This document shows positions 1 to 11,890 of a DNA stretch of 64,000 nucleotides, in pieces (the stretch's first letter is position 1; the number at the start of each line of letters is the position of its first letter). Source of the stretch: Megascapheus bottae. Lineage: Eukaryota > Chordata > Mammalia > Rodentia > Geomyidae. The translations under genes and the position numbers were made by a program. The DNA lies in assembly GCA_024803745.1 (NCBI GenBank), contig JANJXV010000013.1, positions 1,426,001 through 1,490,000 on the forward strand, given 5' to 3'. Below the pieces are notes generated by a model. It was not told the DNA's origin, searched no databases, and saw nothing but the letters and a program-made list of their open reading frames with translations.

Positions 1-109
1 AGAGCCAAAGCCCAATTTACATTCAGAAATGGGCAGGGAATAAGGAATTTTAGGGGAAATAATGCTTTACTGTATAAATAAATGAAAGCCAAATAGAATT
101 GGGTAAACT

Positions 110-390
110 AGGTGCAGCCACTCAAGCCTGTAATCCTAGCTCCTTTGGAAGCCGAGATTTCCCAGTCCTGATTCCAAACCAGTTCCATCTAAACAAATAG
201 CTGGGAATAGTTGTGTGTCTTATCCCAGCTTGTGGGGTACCACAGCAGCTGAGCACAATCCGGCACTCCTGTTATCACCATCTATTCAAGGAAGCAGGAA
301 CAGGAAAATGGCAGTCCAGGCCAATCAAAGCACAAAGAGACCCACTCTCAAAAAATGACCAGTGCAACAAAAGGGCTGGTAGTGGTTTTA
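110..390 (+). mobile_element. Degenerate SINE-like relic
   Basis: Contains a B1-like phrase (gcctgtaatcctagctcc) near 126 and later short phrases typical of SINE right ends, ending in a purine-rich stretch. The middle does not match either main SINE type of this window closely. The family and exact ends are uncertain. Confidence 0.4.
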
Positions 391-442
391 AGTGGTAGTT
401 TCAGTACCTAGCAAGCTCTGGGTTATCTAGTAACATAAAACA

Positions 443-728
443 AGGAGGAGAATGAGGAGGAGGAGGAGGAGGAGGAGGAGGAGGAGGAGGAGGAGGAGGA
501 GGAGGAGGAGGAGGAGGAGGAGGAGGAGGAGGAGGAGGAGGAGGAGGAGGAGGAGGAGGTGGGGAAAGGGTAGAGGAAGAGGGTGAAGGATGGGTAGAAG
601 GAGATGGAGAACAAGAGAGCAAGAGGAGAGAAGGAAGAAAAGGGAAGGAGAAAGAAGGGTAGAATGAAGGATGGGAGGGAGGAAAGGAGGAAGGGAGGGA
701 GGGAGGGAGAGGGAGAGAGGCAGGAAAA
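443..728 (+). repeat. (GGA)n microsatellite and long polypurine tract
   Basis: A near-pure GGA/GAG run (443-559) continues into a purine-rich stretch to about 728 with very few pyrimidines. The proline-, serine- or leucine-rich open frames on the opposite strand are artefacts of this repeat. An old L1 3' end appears to follow, and rodent L1 3' UTRs often carry polypurine tracts. Confidence 0.95.
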
Positions 729-804
729 TGCTAGGGTTTTGAACCTCACCAGCGGGTAAATACAGTTCAGCTCTAGCAGGGGAGGTCAAAAAGCAAAACT
801 CCAA

Positions 805-905
805 GAGTTAATGAAGCATGTTCAAAGGAGTGACACTGATGAAGATTCTTTGGATTCATAAGCACTTTTGCTAAATGACAACTGCTTAAGAAATTAAAAC
901 AATAG
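805..905 (+). mobile_element. Probable old L1 3' end
   Basis: The phrase caaaggagtgacactgatga and what follows resemble the 3' ends near 59250 and 61980 in this window (gagtgacactgatcaagatg). It ends in an A-rich stretch near 890-905. Short and diverged, so tentative. Confidence 0.4.
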
Positions 906-2850
906 AAGTGCCTACCATTTGTTACATTCATTCAGGCCCCAGTATCACACCAAATTAATAACAATCTAACAGTAGTAGGAGTAGGAGTAATAAGTAAAGC
1001 TATTCAGAACTATGGAAGTGCCATGGCCAATTTAAAGGAGTGAGGAGAAATATCTCTTTTGCTTCTCAAGAAAGTGCTTGTGCAAAGATCTGCGAGAAAA
1101 AGAGAAAAGAAGTAGAAGGAAGTGAGGAGGCAAGCTGTAGAAAAAGACAGTCCCGTTTTTCCAATGAATCTAAAGGTTTTTCGTCTTGTTGCTGATTCTG
1201 AAACCTACTGTCTAGTGTGAACCCACATTTACCCTTGAAACCTCTTCATCTATTTAGTGGCCTAACATCTCACATAAGTCATCTGTTAATTTAAATTGCT
1301 GCATATATCTTTGTTCTGTGCTTTCATAGCTTGTTTCATCACCAAACACCACAATACTGTAGCTACCTTTCTACCAAGCACTCTTGAAGCCAAAATCATC
1401 GGGATCATCACAGGTCCCATTCAATTTATACCTCCTCATTGCCAATCCAACAACAAAATATATGTCTAGTGTTATCAACATTTGCATATCTCAATTCCAA
1501 GCCATCATAATCCCTCTTCCCTGTATAACTATATTAGATTCCTAATTGATTCTAATTTCATTGGTTTGGTTTGGTTTGGTCGGGTTTTTTGTTGTTGCTA
1601 TTGTTTTTGTTTTTTCCACTCCCAGCCTTGAACTCTTGGCTGGGTGCCACCCCTAAGCTCTCAGGAATAAATCTCTCACTGACACCACTAAAATGACTTC
1701 CCACTATCCTTACAATGAAATGGTTTCCTAGTCAGTATTCATTAAGCTTCTGTTCCACCTTCTTTTCCATTCTTATTTCTGGATCTAGGGACTTACATTT
1801 GCTGTTCTACCTGTCCCGTCTTCCAAACGATTCATTCTCATTTTGCAGATCTCTGTTTGACTATTCCCAATTTCGTGTGTGTGTGTATTCTTTCTACCAA
1901 TCGTTCTAAATGGTCTTGGGATTGGAAGCATGGCTCACCTATGAGAGAAAAGCATGAGATAGAAAAGTTCATCACTCAGTGAGACAGTGTATCAGATATG
2001 AAGTTCAGGTTCTGGTCAGCAACGACAACAACAAAATATCAACATCCCTTTTACCTCCAGCTATTGCTGTATCGCCAGTACCTAGATGCATGCTTGGTAC
2101 ATACTGTGGTTACTAAATATACTTCACCTGCTGAGTGACCCTATAGAATCAATTTTTAGTTATCCAAAGTACAGAAACATAGAGTTATTTTTAAGTGACT
2201 ACCAATCAATTGATTAGTATCCAAACTAATTTCCAAGAAAAACTTTACAAGGTAGGCTAAAACTGAGTGGCTTGGAGAGCAACAGTATCTGTCAGGCTCA
2301 TCTGACATTTCCATGCATAGATTATAACATGAGATCCAGGAAATCATTAACATGTTTCAATCTGATGAAAGCAAAATAGGTAAATAAAAAACATAGCAGG
2401 TGCAAGATGAAATACAAGAGTCCTGGGTGGTGCCAGAGTGAACAGTATACATGAGATGCCATTAGGCACTGCCTCCACTGGTGGCCTCTTGATCGGAAGA
2501 ACTCTTTGGTGGAGGATACAGTACAAGCTAAGCAATCAAAAACATCAGGGATTCACAATTTCCCATACCTCTCTGGGGCATTGACAACACCACTAATGAG
2601 CCACCGTGTGAAATTAATGGGCTTCCTTGGAAGGACAATGATCCCCTGAGACTTGCCTTGGAGTAGTTAAGACTCAGCATCCATAACTGGTAAAAGGAAA
2701 AGTACCTTGAAAATAGGATGGCAATTTTCTAATATCATGATGCTTATAGAGCTGGGGAAGCAAATGCCTTGTTTTTCTCCATGAGTTTGGGAGTTAACCA
2801 TTTAAAATAGTAATGAAATCAACAGGGAAAACTATTCAATATAAAACAAT
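906..2850. other. Unique intronic sequence, upstream GRM5 intron
   Basis: No gene is recognised. A short (TTGGT)n run at 1560-1580 leads into a weak antisense SINE-like phrase near 1615-1675. The rest is AT-rich with no long open frame that looks coding. Confidence 0.6.
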
Positions 2851-3142
2851 TGACTGTTGTCCTTAATGTACTATGTTATCTCTAATCTCTTTTGCCATCC
2901 CTTGGTTATCTCATATTGTTACAATATTTTACCTTGTTATCTGATATACTTTATATGTGCTTAATTGGTTATTTGAAATTAGATAGGGAAGGGGGAAATC
3001 AAGATAAGCGGGGAGAGAGTGGGAGGGAAATGGGGACCATGTCATGAGAAAGAGTATCAATGATTGTGAAGTAATGCACCTTCTATCTGGTGAATATAAT
3101 GTAACCCTTCTATTAATCACAATAAAAAAGTACAATTAAAAA
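2851..3142 (+). mobile_element. L1 3' UTR fragment, sense
   Basis: A 5'-truncated L1. It matches the 3' UTR of the young L1s in this window: the ttgtccttaatgtactatgt phrase, a purine-rich middle (near 2975-3035), gcaccttctatctgg, and the terminal attaatcacaataaaaaa. No ORF2 is retained. Confidence 0.85.
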
Positions 3143-5474
3143 ATTGCCTGAAGTATTAGTAGATAAAAAACAATCTATTCCTTTTAAACATGAATAAGCT
3201 ATTGAGCAGCCTTTAGGAAAGTACAAAGAATGAAAGGAGACTAAAATAACAGAGAAAAGGAAGAAGGAACTGATGAACCAAGGAAAGGAGGAAGGAAAGA
3301 ATGGAAGGGAGAAGTGGAAAAAGCTACACTTCCTTAAATTTATGGAGATTCCAAAGTAGTGACTGCATACATAGGTACAGACTTAAATATATCCTGTGTG
3401 ATTCAAGTTGTAGAGAACCGAATCAAGACTTGCATTAACTAAGGAGAAAAGGATCATAAATTCAAGGCCCCTAGGGCTCTATAATAAGAACCTGAAACTG
3501 TTTGAAAAAAGTCCTATTTGCTAGGACATTAAGGAAGCAACCATTGGTTGACTCAAACCAGGTAAGTCAGAAAAGGTTAAGGATAGGCTAGAAATTCATT
3601 TTCTTTGACATCTTATTAGGTCCAGGAAACTTTGTATATTAAGTACCAAAAATTAATTATCAGTATTATCAATTTCAAAATTTTGAAATTGATTAGCCAT
3701 AGTATTCCATGTACTGTGATAATGTACAATGTCATCACTTACCTTGACAAGTTCTTACCACTCAATAAAATGTCTTTTTTTATCAGTGAAATGATTGATG
3801 TTGAAATTGATCGAGTATAAAGGGTCCATGATGAATTTATAGCCAAGCTTCAATCTAACCTCTCCTTATAACATTTATATTTTATCATAGATATAAATAA
3901 TACATAAGCTAATCTTGACTGACCGCAGCATTAAAATGGAATTTAAAAGACAATCACTACTCTTATCCAGAAGCTTCAGAAACAATGGAGGACTTGAATC
4001 AAGTCTTTCATTAAGGCTTCACTCACTTACTCATTCCAAATTTTTGAATACATCCTGAAGTTAAAAATCCACACTCTTAAATTTACTCTGCTAGGCAATA
4101 AGTGATTATTGTGCTTTCCGTTGTTTCTATAGCAATATACACATTTATAAATCATAGCAACTACATTTAATTTTATGCGAAAATAAAACCTCTATTCACC
4201 AAGGAACTTCAAATATAAACTGTATGGGCATGGGGTTGAACATAAAAGCACAGATTATTTTTATTATATATTAAACATTATGATAGCCATAGAGTTGATG
4301 CCTGGCAAACATTTAAGATAATAAATAAGGCATTATTGATTATATGAGTAATGTCCTTTAGAAAAATTACAGTTCTCTCAGTCCCCTAGACAGTCTAGGA
4401 GGACTGTCAATTAGAAGAATAAAACACTGAACTAAATAAAATGAATTTTATGAGAGTGCTATAATAAATTCTAACGCATTAAGTCCAATGTTATACAATG
4501 TTGTAACTTTTAAAAGATGAAATAACTCGGCTTTCCTAATGTCTGTATTTGCTGACTTCCTTGTAACAAATTAACCTCGGGCTGTTCTCTAAGAGTTCAT
4601 GTAAGTAGAGTCGCAGTTCCCAGCCCTGAATGATTCTAACTCCCCAGATGCTATGACTCAGTCTCTTCCATATGAGGATGTGTAAATCCTCAGTTAGGGC
4701 CTTCGATCTTTCTGCATTTCCACATTTACTGCATCAATCCGATTTAATCCTCTTTGTGGTCATACGGGACTACTAATTCTCCCTTTTCGTTTTCAGAGAG
4801 CATTTATAAATATGTATTATCTATTGAAATCTTTCCTTGATTTTGGAGGCAGGAAGTAGAAAAGTGAGTCAAAGTTTTCAAATGTGGATGACATAAGAGA
4901 AGTTCAAGTGGCAAGGCAATGATCTAGCAAAAAACTAAGATGTTTGCTTTATATATAAATTTTCAGATAAGAGTAAACATCCCAAATAGAACCATCTAGA
5001 AAACAGTTGTTTTTGTCAAACAGAACTCATACAAAGTTTGAATTTTCATGGAAAGTAGAATTAAAATGGAATTTGTAGCACCACTTACATATGCCAGTAT
5101 CCATTTAGGAGTTAATTGTCACTTTATTATGTCTGTTGATACAATGCTGATAAATACATCAAACCCCAGTTCAAGTCTTTTCTTTAAAATCCAATATGAC
5201 TGTATTTATTCCTATAAGCACCCTTGCCATTTGCCTTTGCCAACACATAAAATCTGTTCTGTTTCCTTTTTTTAAGGTTCAGATTGTCTAGATTTGGCTC
5301 ATGTATGAAGAGTTTGTCAGTCTCAAAGACATTCATCTTCCTGAAACTAGCAAATACTATATATCTTTTCAAATTCTCTACAAGTATGAAATGTCAGCAT
5401 AGCATCCAAAGATCTTTATCCATTTAAAAGCATATCTTTCTTCAGTCTCATGAAAAAAGTCCTTCTTTAAAAAC
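3143..5474. other. Unique intronic sequence
   Basis: AT-rich sequence with a purine-rich patch near 3240-3310. I recognise no exon, RNA gene or clear repeat. Open frames here are short and have no homology I know. Confidence 0.55.
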
Positions 5475-5484
5475 TGCAAAACTT

Positions 5485-5680
5485 GGCTGGGAATGTGGCT
5501 TAGTGGTAGAGTGCTTGCCTAGCATGCGTGAAGCCCTGGATTCAATTCCTCAGTACCATATAAACTGAAAAGACCGAAGTGGTGCTATGGCTCAAGTGGT
5601 AGAGTGCTAGCCTTGGGCAAAAGAAGCTCAGGGAAAGTGCCAGGCCTGAAGGTTAAGCCCCAGGACTGGCAAATCAAAAA
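5485..5680 (+). mobile_element. ID-like dimeric SINE (IDL-Geo type)
   Basis: The left monomer is tRNA/ID-like, with an A-box region (tagtggtagagtgcttgcc) and a B-box-like ggattcaattcc. The right monomer starts at gaagtggtgctatggctcaa and ends ccaggactggcaaatcaaaa. It is flanked by copies of tgcaaaact (5475 and 5682). This is the reference layout for the IDL-Geo type entries. Confidence 0.9.
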
Positions 5681-5691
5681 TTGCAAAACTA

Positions 5692-5917
5692 TAGCTGGGT
5701 GTGGTGGCTCATGCCTGTAATCCTAGCTACTCAGGAGGATGAGGTTTGCAGTTCAAAGCCAGCCCAGACACTAAAGTCTATGAGACTCTTATTTCCAATT
5801 AACTGTCAGAAAACCAAAACTGGCACTGTGGCTCCAAGAACAGGGCATTAGCCTTTAGCTGAAGAGCTCAGGGACAGTGCCCAAGACCAGAGTTCAAGTC
5901 TCACGACTGACAAAAGA
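5692..5917 (+). mobile_element. Chimeric SINE: B1-like head plus shared right monomer
   Basis: The head is 7SL/B1-like (gtggtggctcatgcctgtaa, then cctagctactcaggagg) and runs into gagactcttatttccaatta. The tail (actggcactgtggctc to cacgactgac) is the same right monomer found in the ID-like dimers. It sits directly behind another SINE and shares its target site. This is the reference layout for the B1-Geo type entries. Confidence 0.9.
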
Positions 5918-5929
5918 ATTGCAAAACTT

Positions 5930-7489
5930 GTTTCATGTATTCATGATTAATGCCTATTTTAGAGAGAAATAATGAGTTAAAATGCTGGAGAGTTGGAATT
6001 AAGGAATTACATGAAAAAGAGATGCATGTAAACAAATGAAGCATGGTTTGATAGAATGAAGATAGAACTAACCGTGTGGTGTTGAAGCTACAAAAACTCA
6101 TGTATTTCTAATTGGTAGTATGCCAGAAACTTTAGACTAAAAGACATCTGCAATGAGGGAAATTAGGTTAGGAGAACAGCTACATGATAATACATTGAAG
6201 AACAGGCTAATGTGACTGAGCAAACAAGGAACAATTATTAAAACAGTAGTGGGGGGGTAATCAGGTATACAACAAGAATGGGTAGATAGGTAATCAGGTA
6301 TATAACAAGAATGGGGAAATCATATAAGGAAATGTTCAGCAAGTGTCATATCATACTAAAGCTCATATGCCTTCCTCTGCACTACATTATATTAAGGCAA
6401 AGCCAGCTGAGGAAAATTTCCCAGCAGACAAGTAAGACTTTTATGTTTGGGGTTTTATCAATTTCACTAATAGCCATAAAAGCAAATGACCAGTAACTAG
6501 TCCAGGTAATGTACTGTTCCAAGAAACCATCACTATAGTGGCCACAGGAGAAGGAATTCCTACCTCAGTGCATCACTGCTTCTGTCTCTGCAAAGGATGA
6601 GTGACACTGCCCTGACCCCACAATCCTAGTCTGAACAGTTAGTGGAATAATAGCCCCATCCAACAATGGTCAGGAGAAAGGGCAATAATTTTTGTGAGGA
6701 AGTGCTAACTACTGGTGTTTTGGCAATGCCCTGATGTCAAGCTGTCTAGTAGGTTTTAAATACCCTGATCTAGCACTGTGAAACAATAACAAGGCTAGAG
6801 AAAAATTTAATAGCAATTAGATAAAAAAATGATAATTGGAGTCACCAAATGAAATCTAAATGGGAGGCAGTTTAAAATCACAAGCAAAGAAAAACACAAA
6901 TGACAGGACCTTGGAAAGCATTTCCTGTAAAGGTTGAGCAAAATGTCACCAAGAAGAATGGAGAAGAACAAGAGGCATCTCGTGAGGATCTCATACGGTC
7001 AGTTATCAAATGAGAGACTTTCATAGAGGAACAGTTCAGCACTCTAAAATGAAGCAGAGGTCAGTGACCCTCCACACCACCTTCCATACCCATGGTTTTG
7101 TACCTTGCTCTGATATTTCTAGCTCCATCATATCAACATGATGTGTTAATTCTTCCCTCAGATGTCTTTGAATACTCTAAATGGTTTTTTTATTTCTATG
7201 TCTAATCTATTTTTTTGCATATGTGGTGTCTTTTGGAGTTTTAGCAAAGATTTATTTGAGTATAGTAGGATACAGCATAGATAAATAGAAAGAGAACTGA
7301 GAAATGTTTCCCACTTTCCACACTGAAGTGGGAGTTAAAGGCTCAAAATAGAGGCTCGTAACTGCAGCCTTTATACTTTGTGAACTGGCAGGATTCACAT
7401 GGTCATGTTGTCTAGGAATAACTGACTATACCATCCTTAGACAATAGTTTCATGTATGTCAGATGGCTGCTATGCTAAGAATATGCTAG
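5930..7489. other. Unique intronic sequence
   Basis: No gene is recognised. It includes a small tandem duplication (separate entry). The last 250 bases may already belong to the 3' UTR of the antisense L1 that follows, but I could not anchor this. Confidence 0.5.
6258..6316 (+). repeat. 33-bp period tandem duplication
   Basis: taatcaggtatacaacaaga at 6258 recurs as taatcaggtatataacaaga at 6291, each followed by atggg. Two copies, about one mismatch in the shared 25 bases. Confidence 0.85.
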
Positions 7490-8600
7490 AAATACTCTAG
7501 TTATTACAAATGAGCATATTACCATGCAGCCTATGTTTCTTTGAGTCTGGTTTCCTTCACTTACTAATTTTTTCCAAGTCTCTCCATTTCCTTATGAATG
7601 GGGCAATGTCATTTCTTCTGATGGAAGGATAGAATTCCATTGTGTAAATATAACCACATTTTCTTGATCCATTCATCTACTAAGAGGCACCTGTGCTAAT
7701 TCCATATCTTAGCTATGGTGCATAATACTGCAATGAACATGGCTGTGCTAGTAGCTTTAATGTGGCTTTGTTTGTGGTGATTTGGGTAAATGTCCAGGAG
7801 TAAGATTGATGGATCATGGGGGAGCTCTATGCTTAGTCTTTTAATGAATCTCCATACTGCTTTCCAAAGTAGTAGTATAAGCTTACATTCCCATCAAGAG
7901 TGTAGTAGCATTCCGTTGGCCACATCTCAACCAATATTTGTTATTATAAGTTTTCTTGATACTGGACATTCTAACTGGGGTGAAGTGAAATCTTGGTATT
8001 GTTTGGATGCACATTTCTTTTATGGCCAGAAATGTTGAATGTTTCTTCATGTTTTATTGTCCATTTTAATTTTTTCTTTGCAGAATTCTCTCTAAATTTT
8101 TAGCACATTTATTAATGGGTTTGTTGCTTCTTTGAGGATTTTTGGGGGAGAATCAATTTTTTGAGCTCTAAGTATATTTTAGATATAAGTCCCTTGTCTG
8201 ATGAATAGCTAACACATATCTCCTCTTAATCTGTGGGCTTTCTATTTGTCCTTCTATGTTCTTACCCATGCAGAAACTTTGAAGTTTAATGTGGTCCCAT
8301 TTATCCAAACTTTCTTGGATTTATTGTGTTTCTGGAACTTTTTATTTAGGAAGTTTTGATCCGTGCCAAGGAGCCCTAATCTTTCCCCTGTTCTTTTCTG
8401 TAATATTTTCAGGGTATCTGCTCTTACATTGAGGTTTTTGCATGCATACAGTCAATTCTGCCAGCACCATTTCTTGAAGAGGCTGTCTTTCTGCTGTCAT
8501 GTGTTTTTTGCTCCCTTATCAAAGATAAAGTGGCTGTAGGTCTGTGCATTCACTTCTGGGTCTTCAATTCTGGACTTCCTGATATTGTTTAAATCTGACT
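7490..8600 (-). mobile_element. L1 ORF2 3' region, antisense, decayed
   Basis: Colinear with the antisense L1s at 41828 and 47413: complements of the ORF2 C-terminal coding region run from about 7540 (ttcacttactaattttttcc) to about 8560 (ctcccttatcaaagataaag). Many frameshifts and stops leave no long ORF2 frame, so this is an older, inactive copy. Confidence 0.85.
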
Positions 8601-8699
8601 ATCTTCAGATTCATTCATTTTTTAAATTTCTCTGTCTCCCTATTTTCCATTAACCATTAATATTAAAAGGGTTGCATAGGGTTGATTATCTGTTTGCAG

Positions 8700-9510
8700 T
8701 GGCTACTTCTAGAAAAGGAACCAAAAAAATTATTTGTTATCTTATTTAGAAGGTTATGTGGGAAATTTGGTTGACAGAAACTTCATTTGGCCAGTTGCCA
8801 TAATCAAGATCAGAAGATGCCAAATTATTCTTTTTCTCAAAGGGAAGTAAAGAGGAAGTCCACAAAAACCATCTTCTATGTATGGATAAAGTGATAGGAT
8901 TACTCTTGAAAAAACATAAAGCCATTAAGTATTTTAACTGATTTCATTGAGCCTACAAATTTTGTACTTTGATATTTCTAGTACAGTAAAGATGGCCACC
9001 AATATTTACCTGATGTCTAATTTGGATGATAATAGTTCACAATCAACTTTTATCAACAATGTTTCAGTTGTCTATAAAAGTCTTTCTAAAGGGAAGAGTT
9101 TGATTTTTAAATCATTTGAAGACTTACAGGAATCAAATATTTCAGTCCCTAATGAATCTGTCTCTGATTTTATTGTAAAGACTCAAAGAAATTTGAAAAA
9201 TATATCCAAAAAGTATCATATTTGATTTGACAATATCTAAACATTTTTTTGCTAGTCCTGGGCTTGAGCTCAAAGCCTTGGACTTTCTCAAGACTAGGTG
9301 TCTGCCACTTGAACCTCAGCACCACTTCTGGCTTTTTTCCATGTATGCAGTACCGAGGAATCGAACCCAGGTCTTCATGCATGCTAGGCAAGCACTCTAC
9401 TACTAGGCCAAACTCCCGGCCCAATATCTAAAAAAATCTGAAAAGTAATCCAGAAGCTAAAGAATTTTCTGCATCTTTTAAGAAGAACTTTTAATGTGAT
9501 ACAATGTAGA
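8700..9510 (+). pseudogene. Unidentified coding-like relic interrupted by a SINE
   Basis: From 8947 an open frame of 92 codons runs to a TGA at 9223, with a varied, protein-like composition (for example SKGKSLIFKSFEDLQESN). Without the SINE, the same frame resumes after two stops as KNLKSNPEAKEFSASFKKNF, ending at a TAA near 9492. A second frame upstream (near 8800-8935) also reads like protein before a frameshift. Together this suggests a fragment of a processed pseudogene or an old transposon ORF. I do not recognise the family, and chance openness in AT-rich DNA is possible. Confidence 0.3.
9242..9422 (-). mobile_element. IDL-Geo type SINE, antisense
   Basis: Starts with a short T-run and gctagtcctgggcttgagct, and ends at aggccaaactcccggccc. 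It is flanked by a target-site duplication caatatctaaa (9231 and 9422), so both ends are defined. It interrupts the coding-like relic. Confidence 0.93.
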
Positions 9511-10512
9511 CTCAAAGGCATACATAAATGCAGAATTTCTAGAGCTAAGGAAAATACTAGCTAATTTGTACAATTGGAGAGGATTTTTGGTAATTTCTGG
9601 GTTTCTTTGAGTGTTTACGATCATGACCTTGGTTGCCTTAAATTAAAAGCTTAATTATCAATCTAAGACCAGAATTCCAAATCCCACAGAAGCCTCTACA
9701 TGTCTATCTCGTGGGCTCTCATCTACTTGGTCCAAATATATCTTAACCTAACAAAATTGCTTGTAATTACTTTTCTTTTTTCAAAATAATGTGACATTAC
9801 CTCGTCTGTTAATACTGAACTATAAACTCTGGGCTACTATCTTTTTATTCTTTGCTCACTCTCTGGAATCATGTTTCCAACCAGAAATAAAATACACATC
9901 TCTAGTCCCCATTTCCTTTCTTCTTGCCTTGTAAATATGACTTTTGTATACTTGGACATGAATAGGCAGTTCATTTAAACCAATTAAAGGCATTAAAAAC
10001 CAGAAAGTGCCATTTTCCACATTAAAAAATATCTATGAAAAAGCAAGTTAGTAAACAATGAGAAATTTATTTCTTAGCAATAACTTATTCTTAATTCACC
10101 CCTTCTATCGACTTTCATAATAGTTCACATGCAGCCAACTAATTATTTTATATGTTGGCTAGTGCACATTAAATTGTGACTAAAATCATGCACCTATGTT
10201 GCCAATAATATTACAAGTGTATACTATTCTATTGTCCTAATTTTCTGTAACAAATGAGTTCTATTTATCCCTTGCATTGTGTTAAGTTAAATAAACCCCA
10301 CATAGAAAGACAAATACTGAATAAATCTCACAAGGAAGAAGGAATCTAAGAATATCACACTCACAGAAACATTGTGTAGAATGATGGAACAAAAACCTAT
10401 AGCTTAGGACAATCAGGATAACACTCAGTTATAACATACACAGGTTCTACAGATAAAACAGAAATCTATAATCTAGTATCCTACTCACTGAACAATCCAT
10501 CTTTTTTATTTT
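9434..10512. other. Unique intronic sequence
   Basis: AT-rich. The first 60 bases may be the tail of the coding-like relic. Nothing else is recognised. Confidence 0.5.
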
Positions 10513-10675
10513 TTGGCTGGTTCTGGTCTCAAGGCCTGAGCTCCGTCCCTGAGCACTCTATCACTTGAGCCACAGCACCAATTCCAGCTCTTTCTATTTA
10601 TGTGGCACTGAGGACCTGAACTCGGGATTTCATGCATGCTAGCCAAACACTTTACCACTAAGCCACATTCCAAGT
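10513..10675 (-). mobile_element. IDL-Geo type SINE, antisense, diverged
   Basis: Both monomers are present in reverse (gcctgagctccgtccctgag; catgcatgctagccaaacac; ccactaagccacattcc). More mismatches than the copies at 9242 or 13884, so an older insertion. Confidence 0.88.
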
Positions 10676-10929
10676 CATGAATACTCCTTTTGCCAGTTCT
10701 TATTTTCACTCTCCTTCCCTGTTCCCTTCCCTTCCTAGTAGTCTCATTTTGTGATTTCTACATCCACATTCCTCCCAATGCCTCATCCTATTTCTCCTTA
10801 ATAAATGGTGCAATCTGTCAAAAGTTGAAATTTTCTGTACTTGCCTTCTTCCTCCTCCCTCTTTGGCCTTATAGCTACGTACCTTTCCTACTTGCTTTCT
10901 ATACACCATTTCCCTATTTCAGTCCTTCA

Positions 10930-11131
10930 CTATTCTTTTTTTTTTCTGTCAATCATGAGAGAACTCAGGACCTGGGCGCTGCTCTTCAACTCTTTGGCTC
11001 AATGCTAGCCCTGTACCACTTTGAACCATAGCTCTACTTCCAGTTTTCTGTTGGTTAACTGGAGTTAGAATGTCATAGACTTTCCTGCACAGGCTGGCCT
11101 TGATTATAGGTGTGAATCACCAGTGACTGAT
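10930..11131 (-). mobile_element. B1-Geo type SINE, antisense, internally deleted
   Basis: Reads right monomer then B1-like head in reverse (aactcaggacctgggcgctg; ggttaactggagttagaatg; caggctggccttgattatag). Part of the B1 head between the last two phrases' neighbours is missing. Confidence 0.8.
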
Positions 11132-11323
11132 AGAGCCAACTTCCTGCAGTAGCTGCCAAACAATTCTTAAGCAAAGATATAAATTTTCTTTCTTTTATTT
11201 TTACTTTTCACAATTACCTCTTCCAAAAAGTAGCTATTAGCTGTGACACATCTGTGTTTCAAATTTTAATGACAACTAAAGCAATGAGGTTTCCCTGCTA
11301 GTAAATAAATATGTAGATTTAAC

Positions 11324-11557
11324 CTAGGTGCTAATATCTCTCATACCTGTAATCCTAGCTACTCAGAGGCTGAGATCTGAGAATCATGGTTGAAAAGCTA
11401 GCCTAGGCAAAGAAGTCTGTGAGACTCTATTTTCCAATTAACTACCAAAAGGCCAGAAATGGAGATGTGGGTTAAGTGAGAGAGTACGAACCTTGACCCA
11501 GTAAAGTTTAGAGACAATGCCCAGGACCTGAGTTCAAGCCCCCAAAGTAGCACCAAA
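11324..11557 (+). mobile_element. B1-Geo type SINE
   Basis: The head contains cctgtaatcctagctactca and the tail gagttcaagcccccaaag. Diverged, but full layout. Confidence 0.88.
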
Positions 11558-11651
11558 AAGTAAAGAAATGTACAGTTACAAAATGCTTCTGTTCGTGTTT
11601 TCTTCATTTTTTTCAGTTAGTGGATCTGTAAAAGTTTCATGACCAAACAGA

Positions 11652-11703
11652 GTGACTTTCCTCTTTTGTTATCAAATAGGGTGACTTCCCTCTCTTGTTA
11701 TCA
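11652..11703 (+). repeat. 29-bp period imperfect tandem duplication
   Basis: gtgactttcctcttttgtta (11652) is repeated as gtgacttccctctcttgtta (11681), each followed by tca. Two copies, two mismatches. Confidence 0.8.
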
Positions 11704-11890
11704 CTTGTATCTGTTTCATTGCTTCCACCTAACATGTAATTGATACCTGTTTCTAATTTGTTCTCACCGAAATCATATTTGTCTTACTTTACAGTGTTTT
11801 TCAACCATGGCTAAGTATGGACAATCTCTTCTTTTGATAAACTTGGTACAGTATAGTTTATACATTATACAAATGAGATCTCTAATATTA

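Noticed and set aside
401..804. Proline-, serine- and leucine-rich open frames on the reverse strand
   Set aside because: They translate the (GGA)n/polypurine tract; all three frames stay open because the repeat has no stop triplet. Not genes.
5485..5560. tRNA gene, because of A-box and B-box-like motifs
   Set aside because: The motif recurs in many copies fused to a second monomer with A-rich tail and target-site duplications, so it is a SINE.
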